A model generated the notes under the pieces. That model was given only the letters and a program-made list of their open reading frames with translations. It did no database searches and was not told where the DNA came from. A stretch of DNA of 36,202 nucleotides from an uncultured Sulfurovum sp. (GTDB taxonomy: Bacteria > Campylobacterota > Campylobacteria > Campylobacterales > Sulfurovaceae), in contig CACVAR010000125.1 of the NCBI GenBank assembly GCA_902727905.1, forward strand, positions 1 to 36,202, read 5' to 3'. Both the position numbers and the translations under genes were made by a program. Positions 6,861 to 14,887 of the stretch are shown piece after piece; positions within the stretch are counted from its first letter, which is position 1; the number at the start of each line of letters is the position of its first letter.

Positions 6861-8000
6861 ATGAAAACATTAACAAAAACATTATTTTTCTTAGTACTTG
6901 TATCACAAGCACTTTTGGCGAGTAGTGATTACATTTTAGAAACTTATATTCCCATTGCAAATCCTCAGGCAGAACTGGAAGATGAAGATGGGATACAACT
7001 TCATAAAGTTCCCTTTTATACTTTTTATTCTTATGAAGAATCAGCTATTGGTTCTGTTGTTTGGGAATACATAGTAAACACACCTCATAAAAGATTTAAA
7101 AACACTGATATTAACTTAGCCAATATAGAGGGCTTAAAAGTTGAGCTTGACTACTCAAATGAAAAGAGCTGTAGAGTTTTGATAGACAGCAGTAGTGTTG
7201 TTCATAACTACACCTCAAATCAATTTGAGAAGATTTTACGTTATGTTAAAAAGGCAACTCAACTTAATTTAAAAAATGCAAAATTAAATTGTTCTATAGA
7301 AGAAAAATGTTTATCTATTGGAAGAGAACTACCTAAACCTTTAGCTTTGGAATCAGCAGTAGATACACTCTTTTCTGACCATAAACTAGGACATCCTCAA
7401 CTTCATTTCTTGTATGACAAAGTTTACCTTTTAGGAAAAAGTAAAACCAAGATAGCTTATGCGATTGAGTATGATACTGATCCAGCCGATTTAGTAAAGG
7501 TTGAAACCTTTATTCAAGACCTTGTTAATGATGAAATTATTTGGAAAGATTTGTATGAAAAAGATACTTATAAAAATGATGTCAGTTTTTCGACTTATTG
7601 GACAAGTAAAAAAGCACTTATCTCTAAGAAATTAGAGCATTATGGATTGACACCTTTTAATGTTCCAAAATTAGAAAGAGGAGCGATTCATTATCAGAAT
7701 GATGTGTTAAGGCTTAACTCTTCGGTTAAAAAGAGTTGGTCAAAGGATTGGGCTTCGAGTTTTTTAGAGCAGTCAACTATCTTCTTGCATTCAAAGTTAC
7801 AAGGAGAAAAACGTGTGAATTTTCAAAAGTATGTAGTACCCTCACATATACTAGATAGAAAACCAATAGGCTATATAAACTTAGATGAAAACAATAAACG
7901 CATTGCGATTGTGGTTGCTAAAGTTCAACGAGGTTGGGAAGGACCACCTCATAACATAAGTTATGAGTTTGTTGGTGCGAATTTAAAAGTTGGGTTTTAA
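6861..8000 (+). CDS. Secreted or periplasmic protein of unknown function
   Basis: A 379-aa protein with a Sec signal peptide (residues 1 to about 20, LFFLVLVSQALLAS then SDY). The mature part has no motif I recognise. It is rich in Lys, Tyr and Asp, has a Cys pair in KLNCSIEEKC near residues 150-156, and ends in a hydrophobic beta-like strand. No further membrane helix is visible, so a soluble periplasmic location is likely. The start lacks a ribosome site and sits directly after a TATAAT box. Its stop codon interlocks with that of the convergent VWA lipoprotein gene through the shared tetramer TTAA. Confidence 0.8.
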   Translation: MKTLTKTLFFLVLVSQALLASSDYILETYIPIANPQAELEDEDGIQLHKVPFYTFYSYEESAIGSVVWEYIVNTPHKRFKNTDINLANIEGLKVELDYSNEKSCRVLIDSSSVVHNYTSNQFEKILRYVKKATQLNLKNAKLNCSIEEKCLSIGRELPKPLALESAVDTLFSDHKLGHPQLHFLYDKVYLLGKSKTKIAYAIEYDTDPADLVKVETFIQDLVNDEIIWKDLYEKDTYKNDVSFSTYWTSKKALISKKLEHYGLTPFNVPKLERGAIHYQNDVLRLNSSVKKSWSKDWASSFLEQSTIFLHSKLQGEKRVNFQKYVVPSHILDRKPIGYINLDENNKRIAIVVAKVQRGWEGPPHNISYEFVGANLKVGF

Positions 8001-9298
8001 TTGTTAGTATTGCTTGCCTTTGATGGAGTACATATACCATTGTTATAAGACCCAACAGTACGAATTAGCTCATCTTTTGTAGCTTCAACACGTTTACCAG
8101 AAAGTTCACTTTCAAGTACTCTACGGATAAGTTGGTCAAGTCTTGTCACTTGGTAACAAGCTACTTTTGGCTCCTCATGGCTGTTTCCTATGCCTGAGTC
8201 ATCGGTTAAAAATAGATGGCGACCTTCTGTTAAAAGGGCTAAATGACGCATAACAAATTCAGCTTTTTCAGCCACGCCACTAGCCCCTATAGGGTAGACT
8301 CGAACAGCTTTGTCACGTGCTTCTTTAATGAGAGGAAGCATTTTTTGCATATCTTCATCGTGAGGTGGTGCATCAGCTACTAAAAACATAATACGTACAC
8401 CATCTTCTGCAGCCCATGAGGCTTCAAGTCCTTTTTGAATACCTTTGTCCATCGCTTCAGGGTAGTCACCTCCACCATTTGCAGATTGTGCAGCGAGTTG
8501 TTCTTTCATTTTTTGTGTTTCTGAAGTAAAGGCAAAGTCTTTAACAACATAGTCATCTCCTTTATCTTTGTAAAGGGTTAATCCAAAACGTATGTCGACA
8601 TTAGGGTATTTGTTTTTTATATTTGAAACGATTGATTCAAACTCTTTAGCCAAATATTCCATCTCGTCACTCATACTTCCTGTAGTGTCTATGACAAACA
8701 TTAAGTCTAAACTTTTTACGGCTGTCGCTGAGTTGTTAATGGTGATGGTTTTTTCATTTGTTGTGTCAAAGTTTATGGGTACAACTTGATTCGCTATTGT
8801 AATGGAATCTATGTTCTGAGTATCATCAACAGAAGGAAAAAGATGTAGGATTCCTGCACTATTTGTGTATCGTGTGGTACTGCCTACAAGAACTTTAGCA
8901 CGATTAACTGCTTGATTATTACGGTCAACAACCTTTAGTTTTAAACGCTTTTTAGTAGAGATGAAAGGAAGAGGTGTCTCTTTTTTTCTTTGCAGTACTT
9001 TGTCAACATACTTTTGAAAATACTCTAAGTTAAGATTGTCATCAATCTCTCCAGCTGTAAGCATACCAGACTGCACTTCTCTTTTGGGAGGTAGAGGTTT
9101 TGGTGGCAATTCTTCTTTAGGTACACTTGTACTTTCGGTTGCTACAGGAGCAGGGGGTGGTATTGCCATGTCTGCTTCTCGTGACATTGATGGCATTGAC
9201 ATTTCTGATACTGTGCCAGCCATAGGGCTATGCCCTTTGTTTAGACAACCTGTAAAAAGAAGTAAGAGTGTTAGGATGAGAAAGTTTTTATAGTGCAT
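7997..9298 (-). CDS. VWA-domain lipoprotein
   Basis: A 433-aa envelope protein. The type II signal peptide ends in LFTGC with the lipidated Cys at residue 18. A long Met/Pro-rich linker (about 25-72) follows, then a probable beta-sandwich (about 115-190, KLKVVDRNNQAV and TNSAGILHLFP, resembling a carboxypeptidase-regulatory-like fold). A von Willebrand factor A domain spans about 197-395 with MIDAS motif DTTGS at 204-208. The metal site suggests binding a protein or surface ligand outside the cytoplasm. The gene stands alone, convergent with the preceding secreted protein. Partner unknown. Confidence 0.88.
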   Translation of the reverse strand: MHYKNFLILTLLLLFTGCLNKGHSPMAGTVSEMSMPSMSREADMAIPPPAPVATESTSVPKEELPPKPLPPKREVQSGMLTAGEIDDNLNLEYFQKYVDKVLQRKKETPLPFISTKKRLKLKVVDRNNQAVNRAKVLVGSTTRYTNSAGILHLFPSVDDTQNIDSITIANQVVPINFDTTNEKTITINNSATAVKSLDLMFVIDTTGSMSDEMEYLAKEFESIVSNIKNKYPNVDIRFGLTLYKDKGDDYVVKDFAFTSETQKMKEQLAAQSANGGGDYPEAMDKGIQKGLEASWAAEDGVRIMFLVADAPPHDEDMQKMLPLIKEARDKAVRVYPIGASGVAEKAEFVMRHLALLTEGRHLFLTDDSGIGNSHEEPKVACYQVTRLDQLIRRVLESELSGKRVEATKDELIRTVGSYNNGICTPSKASNTNN

Positions 9299-9374
9299 GT
9301 ATATCCTTTATAAAGCAGAGATAGTAAAACTATATCCTAGTATAGAAGGGTGAACAAAGTCAAGTTTCTTTGGT

Positions 9375-9380
9375 TATAAT
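9375..9380 (+). promoter_or_regulatory. -10 box of the MATE gene
   Basis: TATAAT in the context GGTTATAAT, 30 bases before the TTG start. The same GGTTATAAT string precedes the genes at 21640 and 31157, so it looks like this organism's extended -10. Confidence 0.5.
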
Positions 9381-9410
9381 CGAAAAAATCTTAACGAAAC
9401 TGAGTCTCCA

Positions 9411-10742
9411 TTGAAATTTCCAGCCATAGACAGCGCTAAACACAAAAAAATTCTAAAAATATCACTTCCTGCAGCTTTTAACTCTTTGCTCGATATGTTA
9501 CAGGTCATTACTGACCTTATTATGGTAGGAACTATTTCAGCCATTGCTGTTGCCTCTGTAGGTCTTGGATTACAAGCATTAATGTCTATTTTTGCTATTC
9601 TTACGTTATTACAGGTTGGAACCAATGCTTTAATCTCTCGTTTTTATGGGGCTAAGAGAATGAATCAAGGTTCACTTGCTTTAGCAACACTTTTACGGTT
9701 TGCCTTATATTTTTCAGTTTTTATGGTACCTATTTGGTATTTTGGTGCAAATGCTTTTTATGGTTGGATGGGTGTGAGTAGTGAGGTTGTGTTGTTAGGT
9801 ACTTCGTATGTTTCTATTTTAAGTATCATGATACCCTTTATAATGCTGAAGTATGTTTTTGTAACAGCACTCAATGCCACAGGAGACACAACTACCCCAA
9901 TGTATGTGAAAATAGTTTCTATTGTTTTAAATGTCTTCTTAAACTATGTGCTAATCTTTGGACATTTTGGTTTTGAAGCCATGGGCGTAGCAGGTGCTGC
10001 TTGGGCTACAGTTACGGTAAATATCTTGGAACTTTTGGTGTATGTGTGGCTTTATGCTAAAGGAAAAACACCTTTTAAACCCCTATGGTACTTTTCAAAA
10101 AACTTGTTGGACAGAGCTTTAAAGGTTGGCTTGCCAGCAACGTATGAACGTGTTTTAACAGTCTCTTCTTTTATGTTGTTTACGGCGATTATTGCTGACT
10201 ATAGTACAGAGACTTTGGCTGGATATCAGATAGGGCTTCGTATTGAAGGTTTGGCTTTTATGCCGGGTATTGGTTTTACCATTACAGCCATGGCACTGAT
10301 GGGGCAGGGGTTAGGAGCTAAAAAGCCTGAACAGTCTTATGAAGATGTTTTGTTGGTGTTAAAGTATGCAGTAGGCTTAATGTTTTTTCTTTCATTCTTT
10401 ATGATATTTACCCCAGAATGGATAGTCTCATTTTTCACCAATGATACTAAAACCATAGAAGAAGCTTCACTCTATTTACAAATAGTAGGACTCTCTCAAA
10501 TACCTTTAGCCTTCAACTTCGTACTCTCAGGAGCTTTACGTGGTGCTGGAGATTCTAAGCGAACTTTACGGATTAATTTTACTTCTTTATGGTTGGTAAG
10601 GATTATTCCAGCATTTGTATTGTCATGGTATTTTGGAGACATTATGTGGGTATACATAGCAATGATTACTGATACCTTTGTAAAAGCTTTCTTTTTATGG
10701 AGAGCTTTTGTTAAAGGCGAGTGGAAGAAGATAAAAGTTTAA
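9411..10742 (+). CDS. MATE family efflux transporter
   Basis: A 443-aa inner-membrane protein with about twelve hydrophobic helices in two related halves, as in NorM/DinF exporters that use Na+ or H+ gradients to expel drugs or metabolites. Family landmarks include ISLPAAFNSLLDMLQVITDL at the start, NATGDTTTP after the fourth helix, and GALRGAGDSKRTL in the second half. The start is a TTG at 9411, chosen because the protein then begins just before the first conserved helix and the reading frame upstream offers no ATG. It is monocistronic, ending six bases before a convergent lipoprotein gene. Substrate cannot be read from sequence. Confidence 0.93.
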   Translation: MKFPAIDSAKHKKILKISLPAAFNSLLDMLQVITDLIMVGTISAIAVASVGLGLQALMSIFAILTLLQVGTNALISRFYGAKRMNQGSLALATLLRFALYFSVFMVPIWYFGANAFYGWMGVSSEVVLLGTSYVSILSIMIPFIMLKYVFVTALNATGDTTTPMYVKIVSIVLNVFLNYVLIFGHFGFEAMGVAGAAWATVTVNILELLVYVWLYAKGKTPFKPLWYFSKNLLDRALKVGLPATYERVLTVSSFMLFTAIIADYSTETLAGYQIGLRIEGLAFMPGIGFTITAMALMGQGLGAKKPEQSYEDVLLVLKYAVGLMFFLSFFMIFTPEWIVSFFTNDTKTIEEASLYLQIVGLSQIPLAFNFVLSGALRGAGDSKRTLRINFTSLWLVRIIPAFVLSWYFGDIMWVYIAMITDTFVKAFFLWRAFVKGEWKKIKV

Positions 10743-10748
10743 AAACTA

Positions 10749-11369
10749 TTAGTATTCAATGGTTTGGGAGATGTTTTGTAAGCTATAGTTTATATCGTTG
10801 TATTGTACTTTACCATTAATTTTAACTTCAATTTGCTTAATACTATTGTTACTGTTATAGCTTATATTGCTATTTACAATTAAATCTTTTTTTAGAGCAG
10901 TGTGATTGAAAGTATAGTCTTCACTAATTTTTAAGTCTAAACTTTTAGGGTACTTTCCCTCTTCATTCATTTCTGTATAGTCTAAATTGATTTTGCCATG
11001 TTGTAGATTTTCATCTTGCTGACAGTACTCATAAGTTTGGTTGCTATTTACACTTTCATCTGTACCTGTACCCTGTGACTCTCTTAATCCAGAGACATCA
11101 CAATAGTTTGTTGTTTTACTAAGGTCAAGGGCTTCTTTCTCATTGTAGTCAGTAATATGTGTTTTAAGTATGCTGCTTACTTCTTGAGAAATTTCTTTAG
11201 CAGTGTTTGTATTGGGTATCATAACAGCATCTTTATCTGTGGTTCCAATTGAGACACCATCTCCTAAAGTAGTAGCATAAGTTGTTGTGGAGTTACTGCT
11301 TCCACAACCTTGTAGTAGAAGGATTAAGATGCTGATAGTAAAAGTGAATTTTTTTGTAACTTTTTGCAT
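10749..11369 (-). CDS. Lipoprotein of unknown function
   Basis: A protein of about 206 aa with a signal peptide starting MQKVTKKF and lipobox LLLQGC followed by a Ser/Thr-rich linker. I prefer the ATG at 11369 because GAGGA lies seven bases before it; an in-frame ATG at 11390 would add seven polar residues in front of the signal peptide. The mature part contains CDVSGLRES and a YCQQDENLQ segment whose two cysteines might pair, and ends in alternating polar and hydrophobic strands. Family not recognised. The 220 bases upstream (11370-11592) are AT-rich and hold its promoter and the aroC terminator; I see nothing else there. Confidence 0.72.
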   Translation of the reverse strand: MQKVTKKFTFTISILILLLQGCGSSNSTTTYATTLGDGVSIGTTDKDAVMIPNTNTAKEISQEVSSILKTHITDYNEKEALDLSKTTNYCDVSGLRESQGTGTDESVNSNQTYEYCQQDENLQHGKINLDYTEMNEEGKYPKSLDLKISEDYTFNHTALKKDLIVNSNISYNSNNSIKQIEVKINGKVQYNDINYSLQNISQTIEY

Positions 11370-11576
11370 GGTAATGTCCTCTTGATTCATAAATTTGATG
11401 GATTATACTTAAAGTAATATTAAATTATAAAGTAAATTTTTAACTTAAAGTAATTATTATTAAAATATTAACTTAAGTATACAGAAAAATACTTGTTTAA
11501 GAGATATGAAAAATTAATTATAATTGTTTGTTAATATTTTATTAAATATTTTATAACAATAAAAAGTAATAAGGGT

Positions 11577-11599
11577 GAAATAAGAGAAGCTCCTATTTC
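11577..11599 (-). terminator. Candidate terminator overlapping the aroC stop
   Basis: On the minus strand GAAATAGGAG (11599-11590), loop CTT, CTCTTATTTC (11586-11577) forms a ten-bp stem with one G-U pair. The pair is a mismatch on the plus strand, so the hairpin favours the aroC transcript. T-rich sequence follows, but without a pure T-run. Confidence 0.45.
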
Positions 11600-12672
11600 T
11601 TGTAGATGTCTTTGAGGTGTTGCATTTTTTTACCCATATTGAGTAGGGTCATGTCAGCCAATACCAATGCCATCATGGCTTCTGTTACGACTGAACCACG
11701 TATCGCAACACAAGGGTCATGTCGACCTTTAAGCTCAAATTTCATCGCTTCATTGGAAGTGTTTACTGTATCTTGTTCTTGAAAGATAGAAGGGGTAGGT
11801 TTGAAATGCGTTTTTACAACAATGTCATCTCCATTTGAGATACCACCAAGCATACCACCTGAATGGTTAGAAGTAAATCCATTAGGGGTGATTCCATCAT
11901 TGTTTTGGCTACCTTTTAATGAAGTAGAAGCTATACCGTCTCCAATTTCTACAGCTTTAGCTGCATTAATGCCCATCATCGCTTCTGCTAAAATAGCATC
12001 CAGCTTATAATAGAGTGGTTCACCTAAACCTTTTGGAGTACCTGTGGCAATGGTTACAACCACACCACCAACAGAGTCATGCTTGTTTTTAGCAGCTAAG
12101 ATAGCTTCTTTCTGTGCCTCTTCCACTTTTGAATCTAAGGCATAGAGCAGTGAAGTTTTTGCATGTTCAAAGTCGTAAGTATCAGCTTTAATTCCATCTA
12201 CTTCACAAAGTCCAGAAACAATCTCGACCTCTAAAGTTTTAAGCATGAGTTTTGCTATAGCCCCAGCTGCGACTCTGGCAGCTGTTTCACGTGCAGAGCT
12301 TCTTCCTCCACCACGGTAATCACGTAGACCATACTTATGAAAGTAAGTAAAGTCAGCATGACCGGGACGGAAAAGATCTTTTACATTGTCATAGTCACGG
12401 CTTTTTTGGTTTCCGTTGAAGATAATCATCATAATGGGTGTACCTGTACTAAGACCTTCAAAAGTTCCAGAAAGTATTTCTACTTTGTCATCTTCTTTTC
12501 TGGCTGTTTCAAGTTTTGACTTCCCTGGCTTTCTTCGGTTGAGTTCAGATTGAATGAAATCTTCATCTATTTCAAGTCCTGCTGGAACACCATCAACAAT
12601 GCACCCTAGAGCTTTTCCATGTGATTCACCAAAAGTAGTCATGGTAAATGCTTTTCCAAATGTATTTGACAT
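11593..12672 (-). CDS. aroC: Chorismate synthase
   Basis: Last step of the shikimate pathway: converts EPSP to chorismate using reduced FMN. Signature segments are GESHGKALGCIVDGVPAG near the N-terminus, the RGGGRSSARETAARVAAGA flavin/phosphate region near residues 122-140, and GRHDPCVAIRG with the active Asp near 320. At 359 aa the length is typical. Its ATG shares one base with the rnc stop (TAATG), so translation is coupled. It closes the minus-strand operon TPR-rnhA-rnc-aroC, an order I recall from C. jejuni. Confidence 0.97.
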   Translation of the reverse strand: MSNTFGKAFTMTTFGESHGKALGCIVDGVPAGLEIDEDFIQSELNRRKPGKSKLETARKEDDKVEILSGTFEGLSTGTPIMMIIFNGNQKSRDYDNVKDLFRPGHADFTYFHKYGLRDYRGGGRSSARETAARVAAGAIAKLMLKTLEVEIVSGLCEVDGIKADTYDFEHAKTSLLYALDSKVEEAQKEAILAAKNKHDSVGGVVVTIATGTPKGLGEPLYYKLDAILAEAMMGINAAKAVEIGDGIASTSLKGSQNNDGITPNGFTSNHSGGMLGGISNGDDIVVKTHFKPTPSIFQEQDTVNTSNEAMKFELKGRHDPCVAIRGSVVTEAMMALVLADMTLLNMGKKMQHLKDIYKK

Positions 12673-13349
12673 TAGGCTTCTCCTTTAAGTGTTTTGAGTG
12701 CTATTTCAGCTGCTTTTTGTTGGGCTTCTTTTTTAGACTTTCCTAAAGCAGAGGCGATGATTCTATTTTGTAATTCAACAGCAATTTCAAACTCTTTTTT
12801 ATGGTCAGGTCCAAATGAACGTACCAGTTTATAGTTTGGTGTCTCTCCAAAGTCAGCTTGGGTTAGTTCTTGTAGTGTTGTTTTAAAATCTTTTGATAAA
12901 GAGTTAAGATCAATACTTTCATAAGAAGATTCAATAAGTTTAATGGCAATGTCAGCAGAAACTTCAAGTCCAGATTCTAAGTAGATAGCCCCAATAATAG
13001 CTTCAAAAGCATTAGAAAGTAAAGAGGGTTTGGTTCTTCCATCATTGTTTTCTTCTGCTGAAGAGATGAGTAGTGCATCACCAAGGTTAATGTCAAGAGC
13101 AAGCTTTGTAAAGCCTTTTTCATTAACAAGTGAGGCACGAATCTTTGAAAGGATTCCTTCATCTTCTTTGGGAAATTTAGAGAAAAGGTATTCACCTACA
13201 ATTAAGTCGAGTACAGCATCACCTAAGAACTCTAAGCGCTCATTATTATAAGGTTTCTTATAACTTTTATGCGTAAGTGCTTCGGTGATGAGGTCATCTC
13301 TTTTAAATTTATAGTTTAAAGCCTTTTCCAGTGCTTTAATTTGTTTCAT
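12672..13349 (-). CDS. rnc: Ribonuclease III
   Basis: Double-strand-specific endoribonuclease for rRNA processing and mRNA turnover. The catalytic signature NERLEFLGDAVLDL is at about residues 36-49, and the second acidic helix with NAFEAIIGAIYLESG follows near 110. The C-terminal dsRNA-binding domain (about 155-222) ends in SKKEAQQKAAEIAL. At 225 aa it is full length. The start has GAAGGA eight bases upstream. The stop overlaps the aroC start by one base; rnhA lies 20 bases upstream. Confidence 0.97.
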   Translation of the reverse strand: MKQIKALEKALNYKFKRDDLITEALTHKSYKKPYNNERLEFLGDAVLDLIVGEYLFSKFPKEDEGILSKIRASLVNEKGFTKLALDINLGDALLISSAEENNDGRTKPSLLSNAFEAIIGAIYLESGLEVSADIAIKLIESSYESIDLNSLSKDFKTTLQELTQADFGETPNYKLVRSFGPDHKKEFEIAVELQNRIIASALGKSKKEAQQKAAEIALKTLKGEA

Positions 13350-13369
13350 TTTTTTGTTCCTTCAATATA

Positions 13370-13813
13370 TTATATTAATGCTTTTTGTCGTTGTGCTTCA
13401 TCATAAGCAAGTTTATCACAACGTTCATTTTGTTCATGACCATCATGTCCACGTACCCAGACAGCAGTTATGTTATGTCCTTTTGAGACAGTTAAGTACT
13501 CTTCCCAAAGGTCAACATTTTTGACTTTTTTAAAGCTTTTTTTAATCCAGCCTTCGAGCCATGTGTTTATAGCATTGACAACGTAAGAACTATCTGAAAT
13601 TATGGTGATATCACAGGGTTCTTTCATCAGTTTTAAGCCTTCGATTACCCCACGAAGTTCCATACGATTGTTGGTAGTATGGGCTTCTCCACCATAAAAC
13701 TCTTTCTCATGTCCGTTAAATTCTAAAATTCCTCCATAACCACCAGGACCGGGGTTACCAAGACTTGAACCATCAGAGTAGAGAGTAACTTGTTTGCGAC
13801 TTTTTTTGGACAA
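13370..13813 (-). CDS. rnhA: Ribonuclease HI
   Basis: Degrades RNA in RNA-DNA hybrids. The four acidic catalytic residues are visible in order: Asp in YSDGSSLGNPGPGG, Glu in NNRMELRGVIEGL, Asp in ISDSSYVV and Asp in NERCDKLAYDEA, with the mobile His in RGHDGHEQN. I choose the TTG at 13813 because AAGGA stands five bases upstream and the protein then begins shortly before the first strand. The ATG at 13837 gives eight more residues but lacks a ribosome site. With either start the gene overlaps the 3' end of the upstream TPR gene (41 or 65 bp), so translation is probably coupled. Confidence 0.92.
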   Translation of the reverse strand: MSKKSRKQVTLYSDGSSLGNPGPGGYGGILEFNGHEKEFYGGEAHTTNNRMELRGVIEGLKLMKEPCDITIISDSSYVVNAINTWLEGWIKKSFKKVKNVDLWEEYLTVSKGHNITAVWVRGHDGHEQNERCDKLAYDEAQRQKALI

Positions 13814-14822
13814 GGGTTTCCTTAATTTGAATGGCATCTATGGTGTAACATTTTGGACAACGTGTAAAGCCAATTGGGAAATGATGTTTACATTTTCCAC
13901 AGCCATAGTTAAAGAGTAAATCAATATTATCTTTACCACCTATTTTGGCAGAAATAATAGTGTCAATTGAAAAAATATTACTTTTTTTGTTTAGTTCTTT
14001 TGTCTCTAATTCACCTTTTGCTAGGTAGATTGCAGACAAGGTTTCATTGTTTGAAATTATATCAAAGTTGAGATTTAATGAGGGTAAGAACCATAGTATA
14101 TCAAGAATGGAGTCGATTTTTTCATAGTCAATATGCTGCCAAGCAACATTTAAATCTAAAGCAAAAAGCGCTTTCATAATCCTCCGATAAGGATGGTTTT
14201 TTTCTTGAAGTAGCTTCGTGAGTTCATCCACTTTTTTAGACTTTGAAAAGCTTTTTTCTTCTAGGAGTTTGGAAAGCTCAATATGTGCTTTAAGCTTTTC
14301 TGTTTTTTCACCTAAAATTTCAAGAGGAGTAATAATCTCTAGTGCTTTATCAAATTCATGCATCAGTTCATAGACAATACCTAAGTAGTAGAGTGCTTGT
14401 TTATTTCGAGGATGTTTGTTTAGAATTTCCAAATAAATCAATTTTGAACGCTTTAAAAAACCAGCTTTGAGATACGTTTCGCCTAACTCTTCTAGTATTT
14501 TTTCTTTTTCATAAAAGTTTGAGATATTATCTATAAGGTAGAGGTTAAGGTTGATGGACTTTTGGTACTCTCCTTGTGTCTTAAATGCTTGTGCTAAAAG
14601 GGTTAAAGGTTTAATTAATGCTTTTTCAAAAGGAATCTCTTCAATATTTAGAACAGCATTGTTTTTTTTAAAGCCACCAAGAAACTTTTTTAAAGAACTT
14701 TTTTTCTTTTTTTCTTTGTAGTTTCCGACTATTAAAGAAGAGAGGGAAACAATAATAATTAAAATAATGATGATTAAAATTGAAAAGAGTGGGTCATCAT
14801 AAGCTGGTAGAATATTGTCCAA
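13773..14822 (-). CDS. Membrane-anchored TPR protein with C-terminal zinc ribbon (LapB-like)
   Basis: A 349-aa protein with one N-terminal membrane helix (about residues 11-33) followed by a Lys-rich cytoplasmic segment. Tetratricopeptide-like helical pairs run over about 60-200 (for instance LGETYLKAGFLKRSKLIYLE and YLGIVYELMHEFDKALEI). A rubredoxin-like zinc ribbon sits near the end: CGKC at 308-311 and CPKC at 322-325. This is the architecture of LapB/YciM, which in E. coli regulates LPS synthesis through FtsH; whether that role holds here is inference. It is first in the rnhA-rnc-aroC operon and its 3' end overlaps rnhA. Confidence 0.85.
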   Translation of the reverse strand: MDNILPAYDDPLFSILIIIILIIIVSLSSLIVGNYKEKKKKSSLKKFLGGFKKNNAVLNIEEIPFEKALIKPLTLLAQAFKTQGEYQKSINLNLYLIDNISNFYEKEKILEELGETYLKAGFLKRSKLIYLEILNKHPRNKQALYYLGIVYELMHEFDKALEIITPLEILGEKTEKLKAHIELSKLLEEKSFSKSKKVDELTKLLQEKNHPYRRIMKALFALDLNVAWQHIDYEKIDSILDILWFLPSLNLNFDIISNNETLSAIYLAKGELETKELNKKSNIFSIDTIISAKIGGKDNIDLLFNYGCGKCKHHFPIGFTRCPKCYTIDAIQIKETLVQKKSQTSYSLL

Positions 14823-14875
14823 AAATTACCTTTATATTTATTGAGAAGTCGCTGTTACTATCTTAGCATATTAGA

Positions 14876-14881
14876 TATAAT
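14876..14881 (+). promoter_or_regulatory. -10 box directly before dnaG
   Basis: TATAAT ends six bases before the dnaG ATG and no ribosome site intervenes, which would give a leaderless or nearly leaderless dnaG mRNA. The 65-base gap between the divergent TPR gene and dnaG must hold promoters for both directions. Confidence 0.4.
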
Positions 14882-14887
14882 ACCAGT

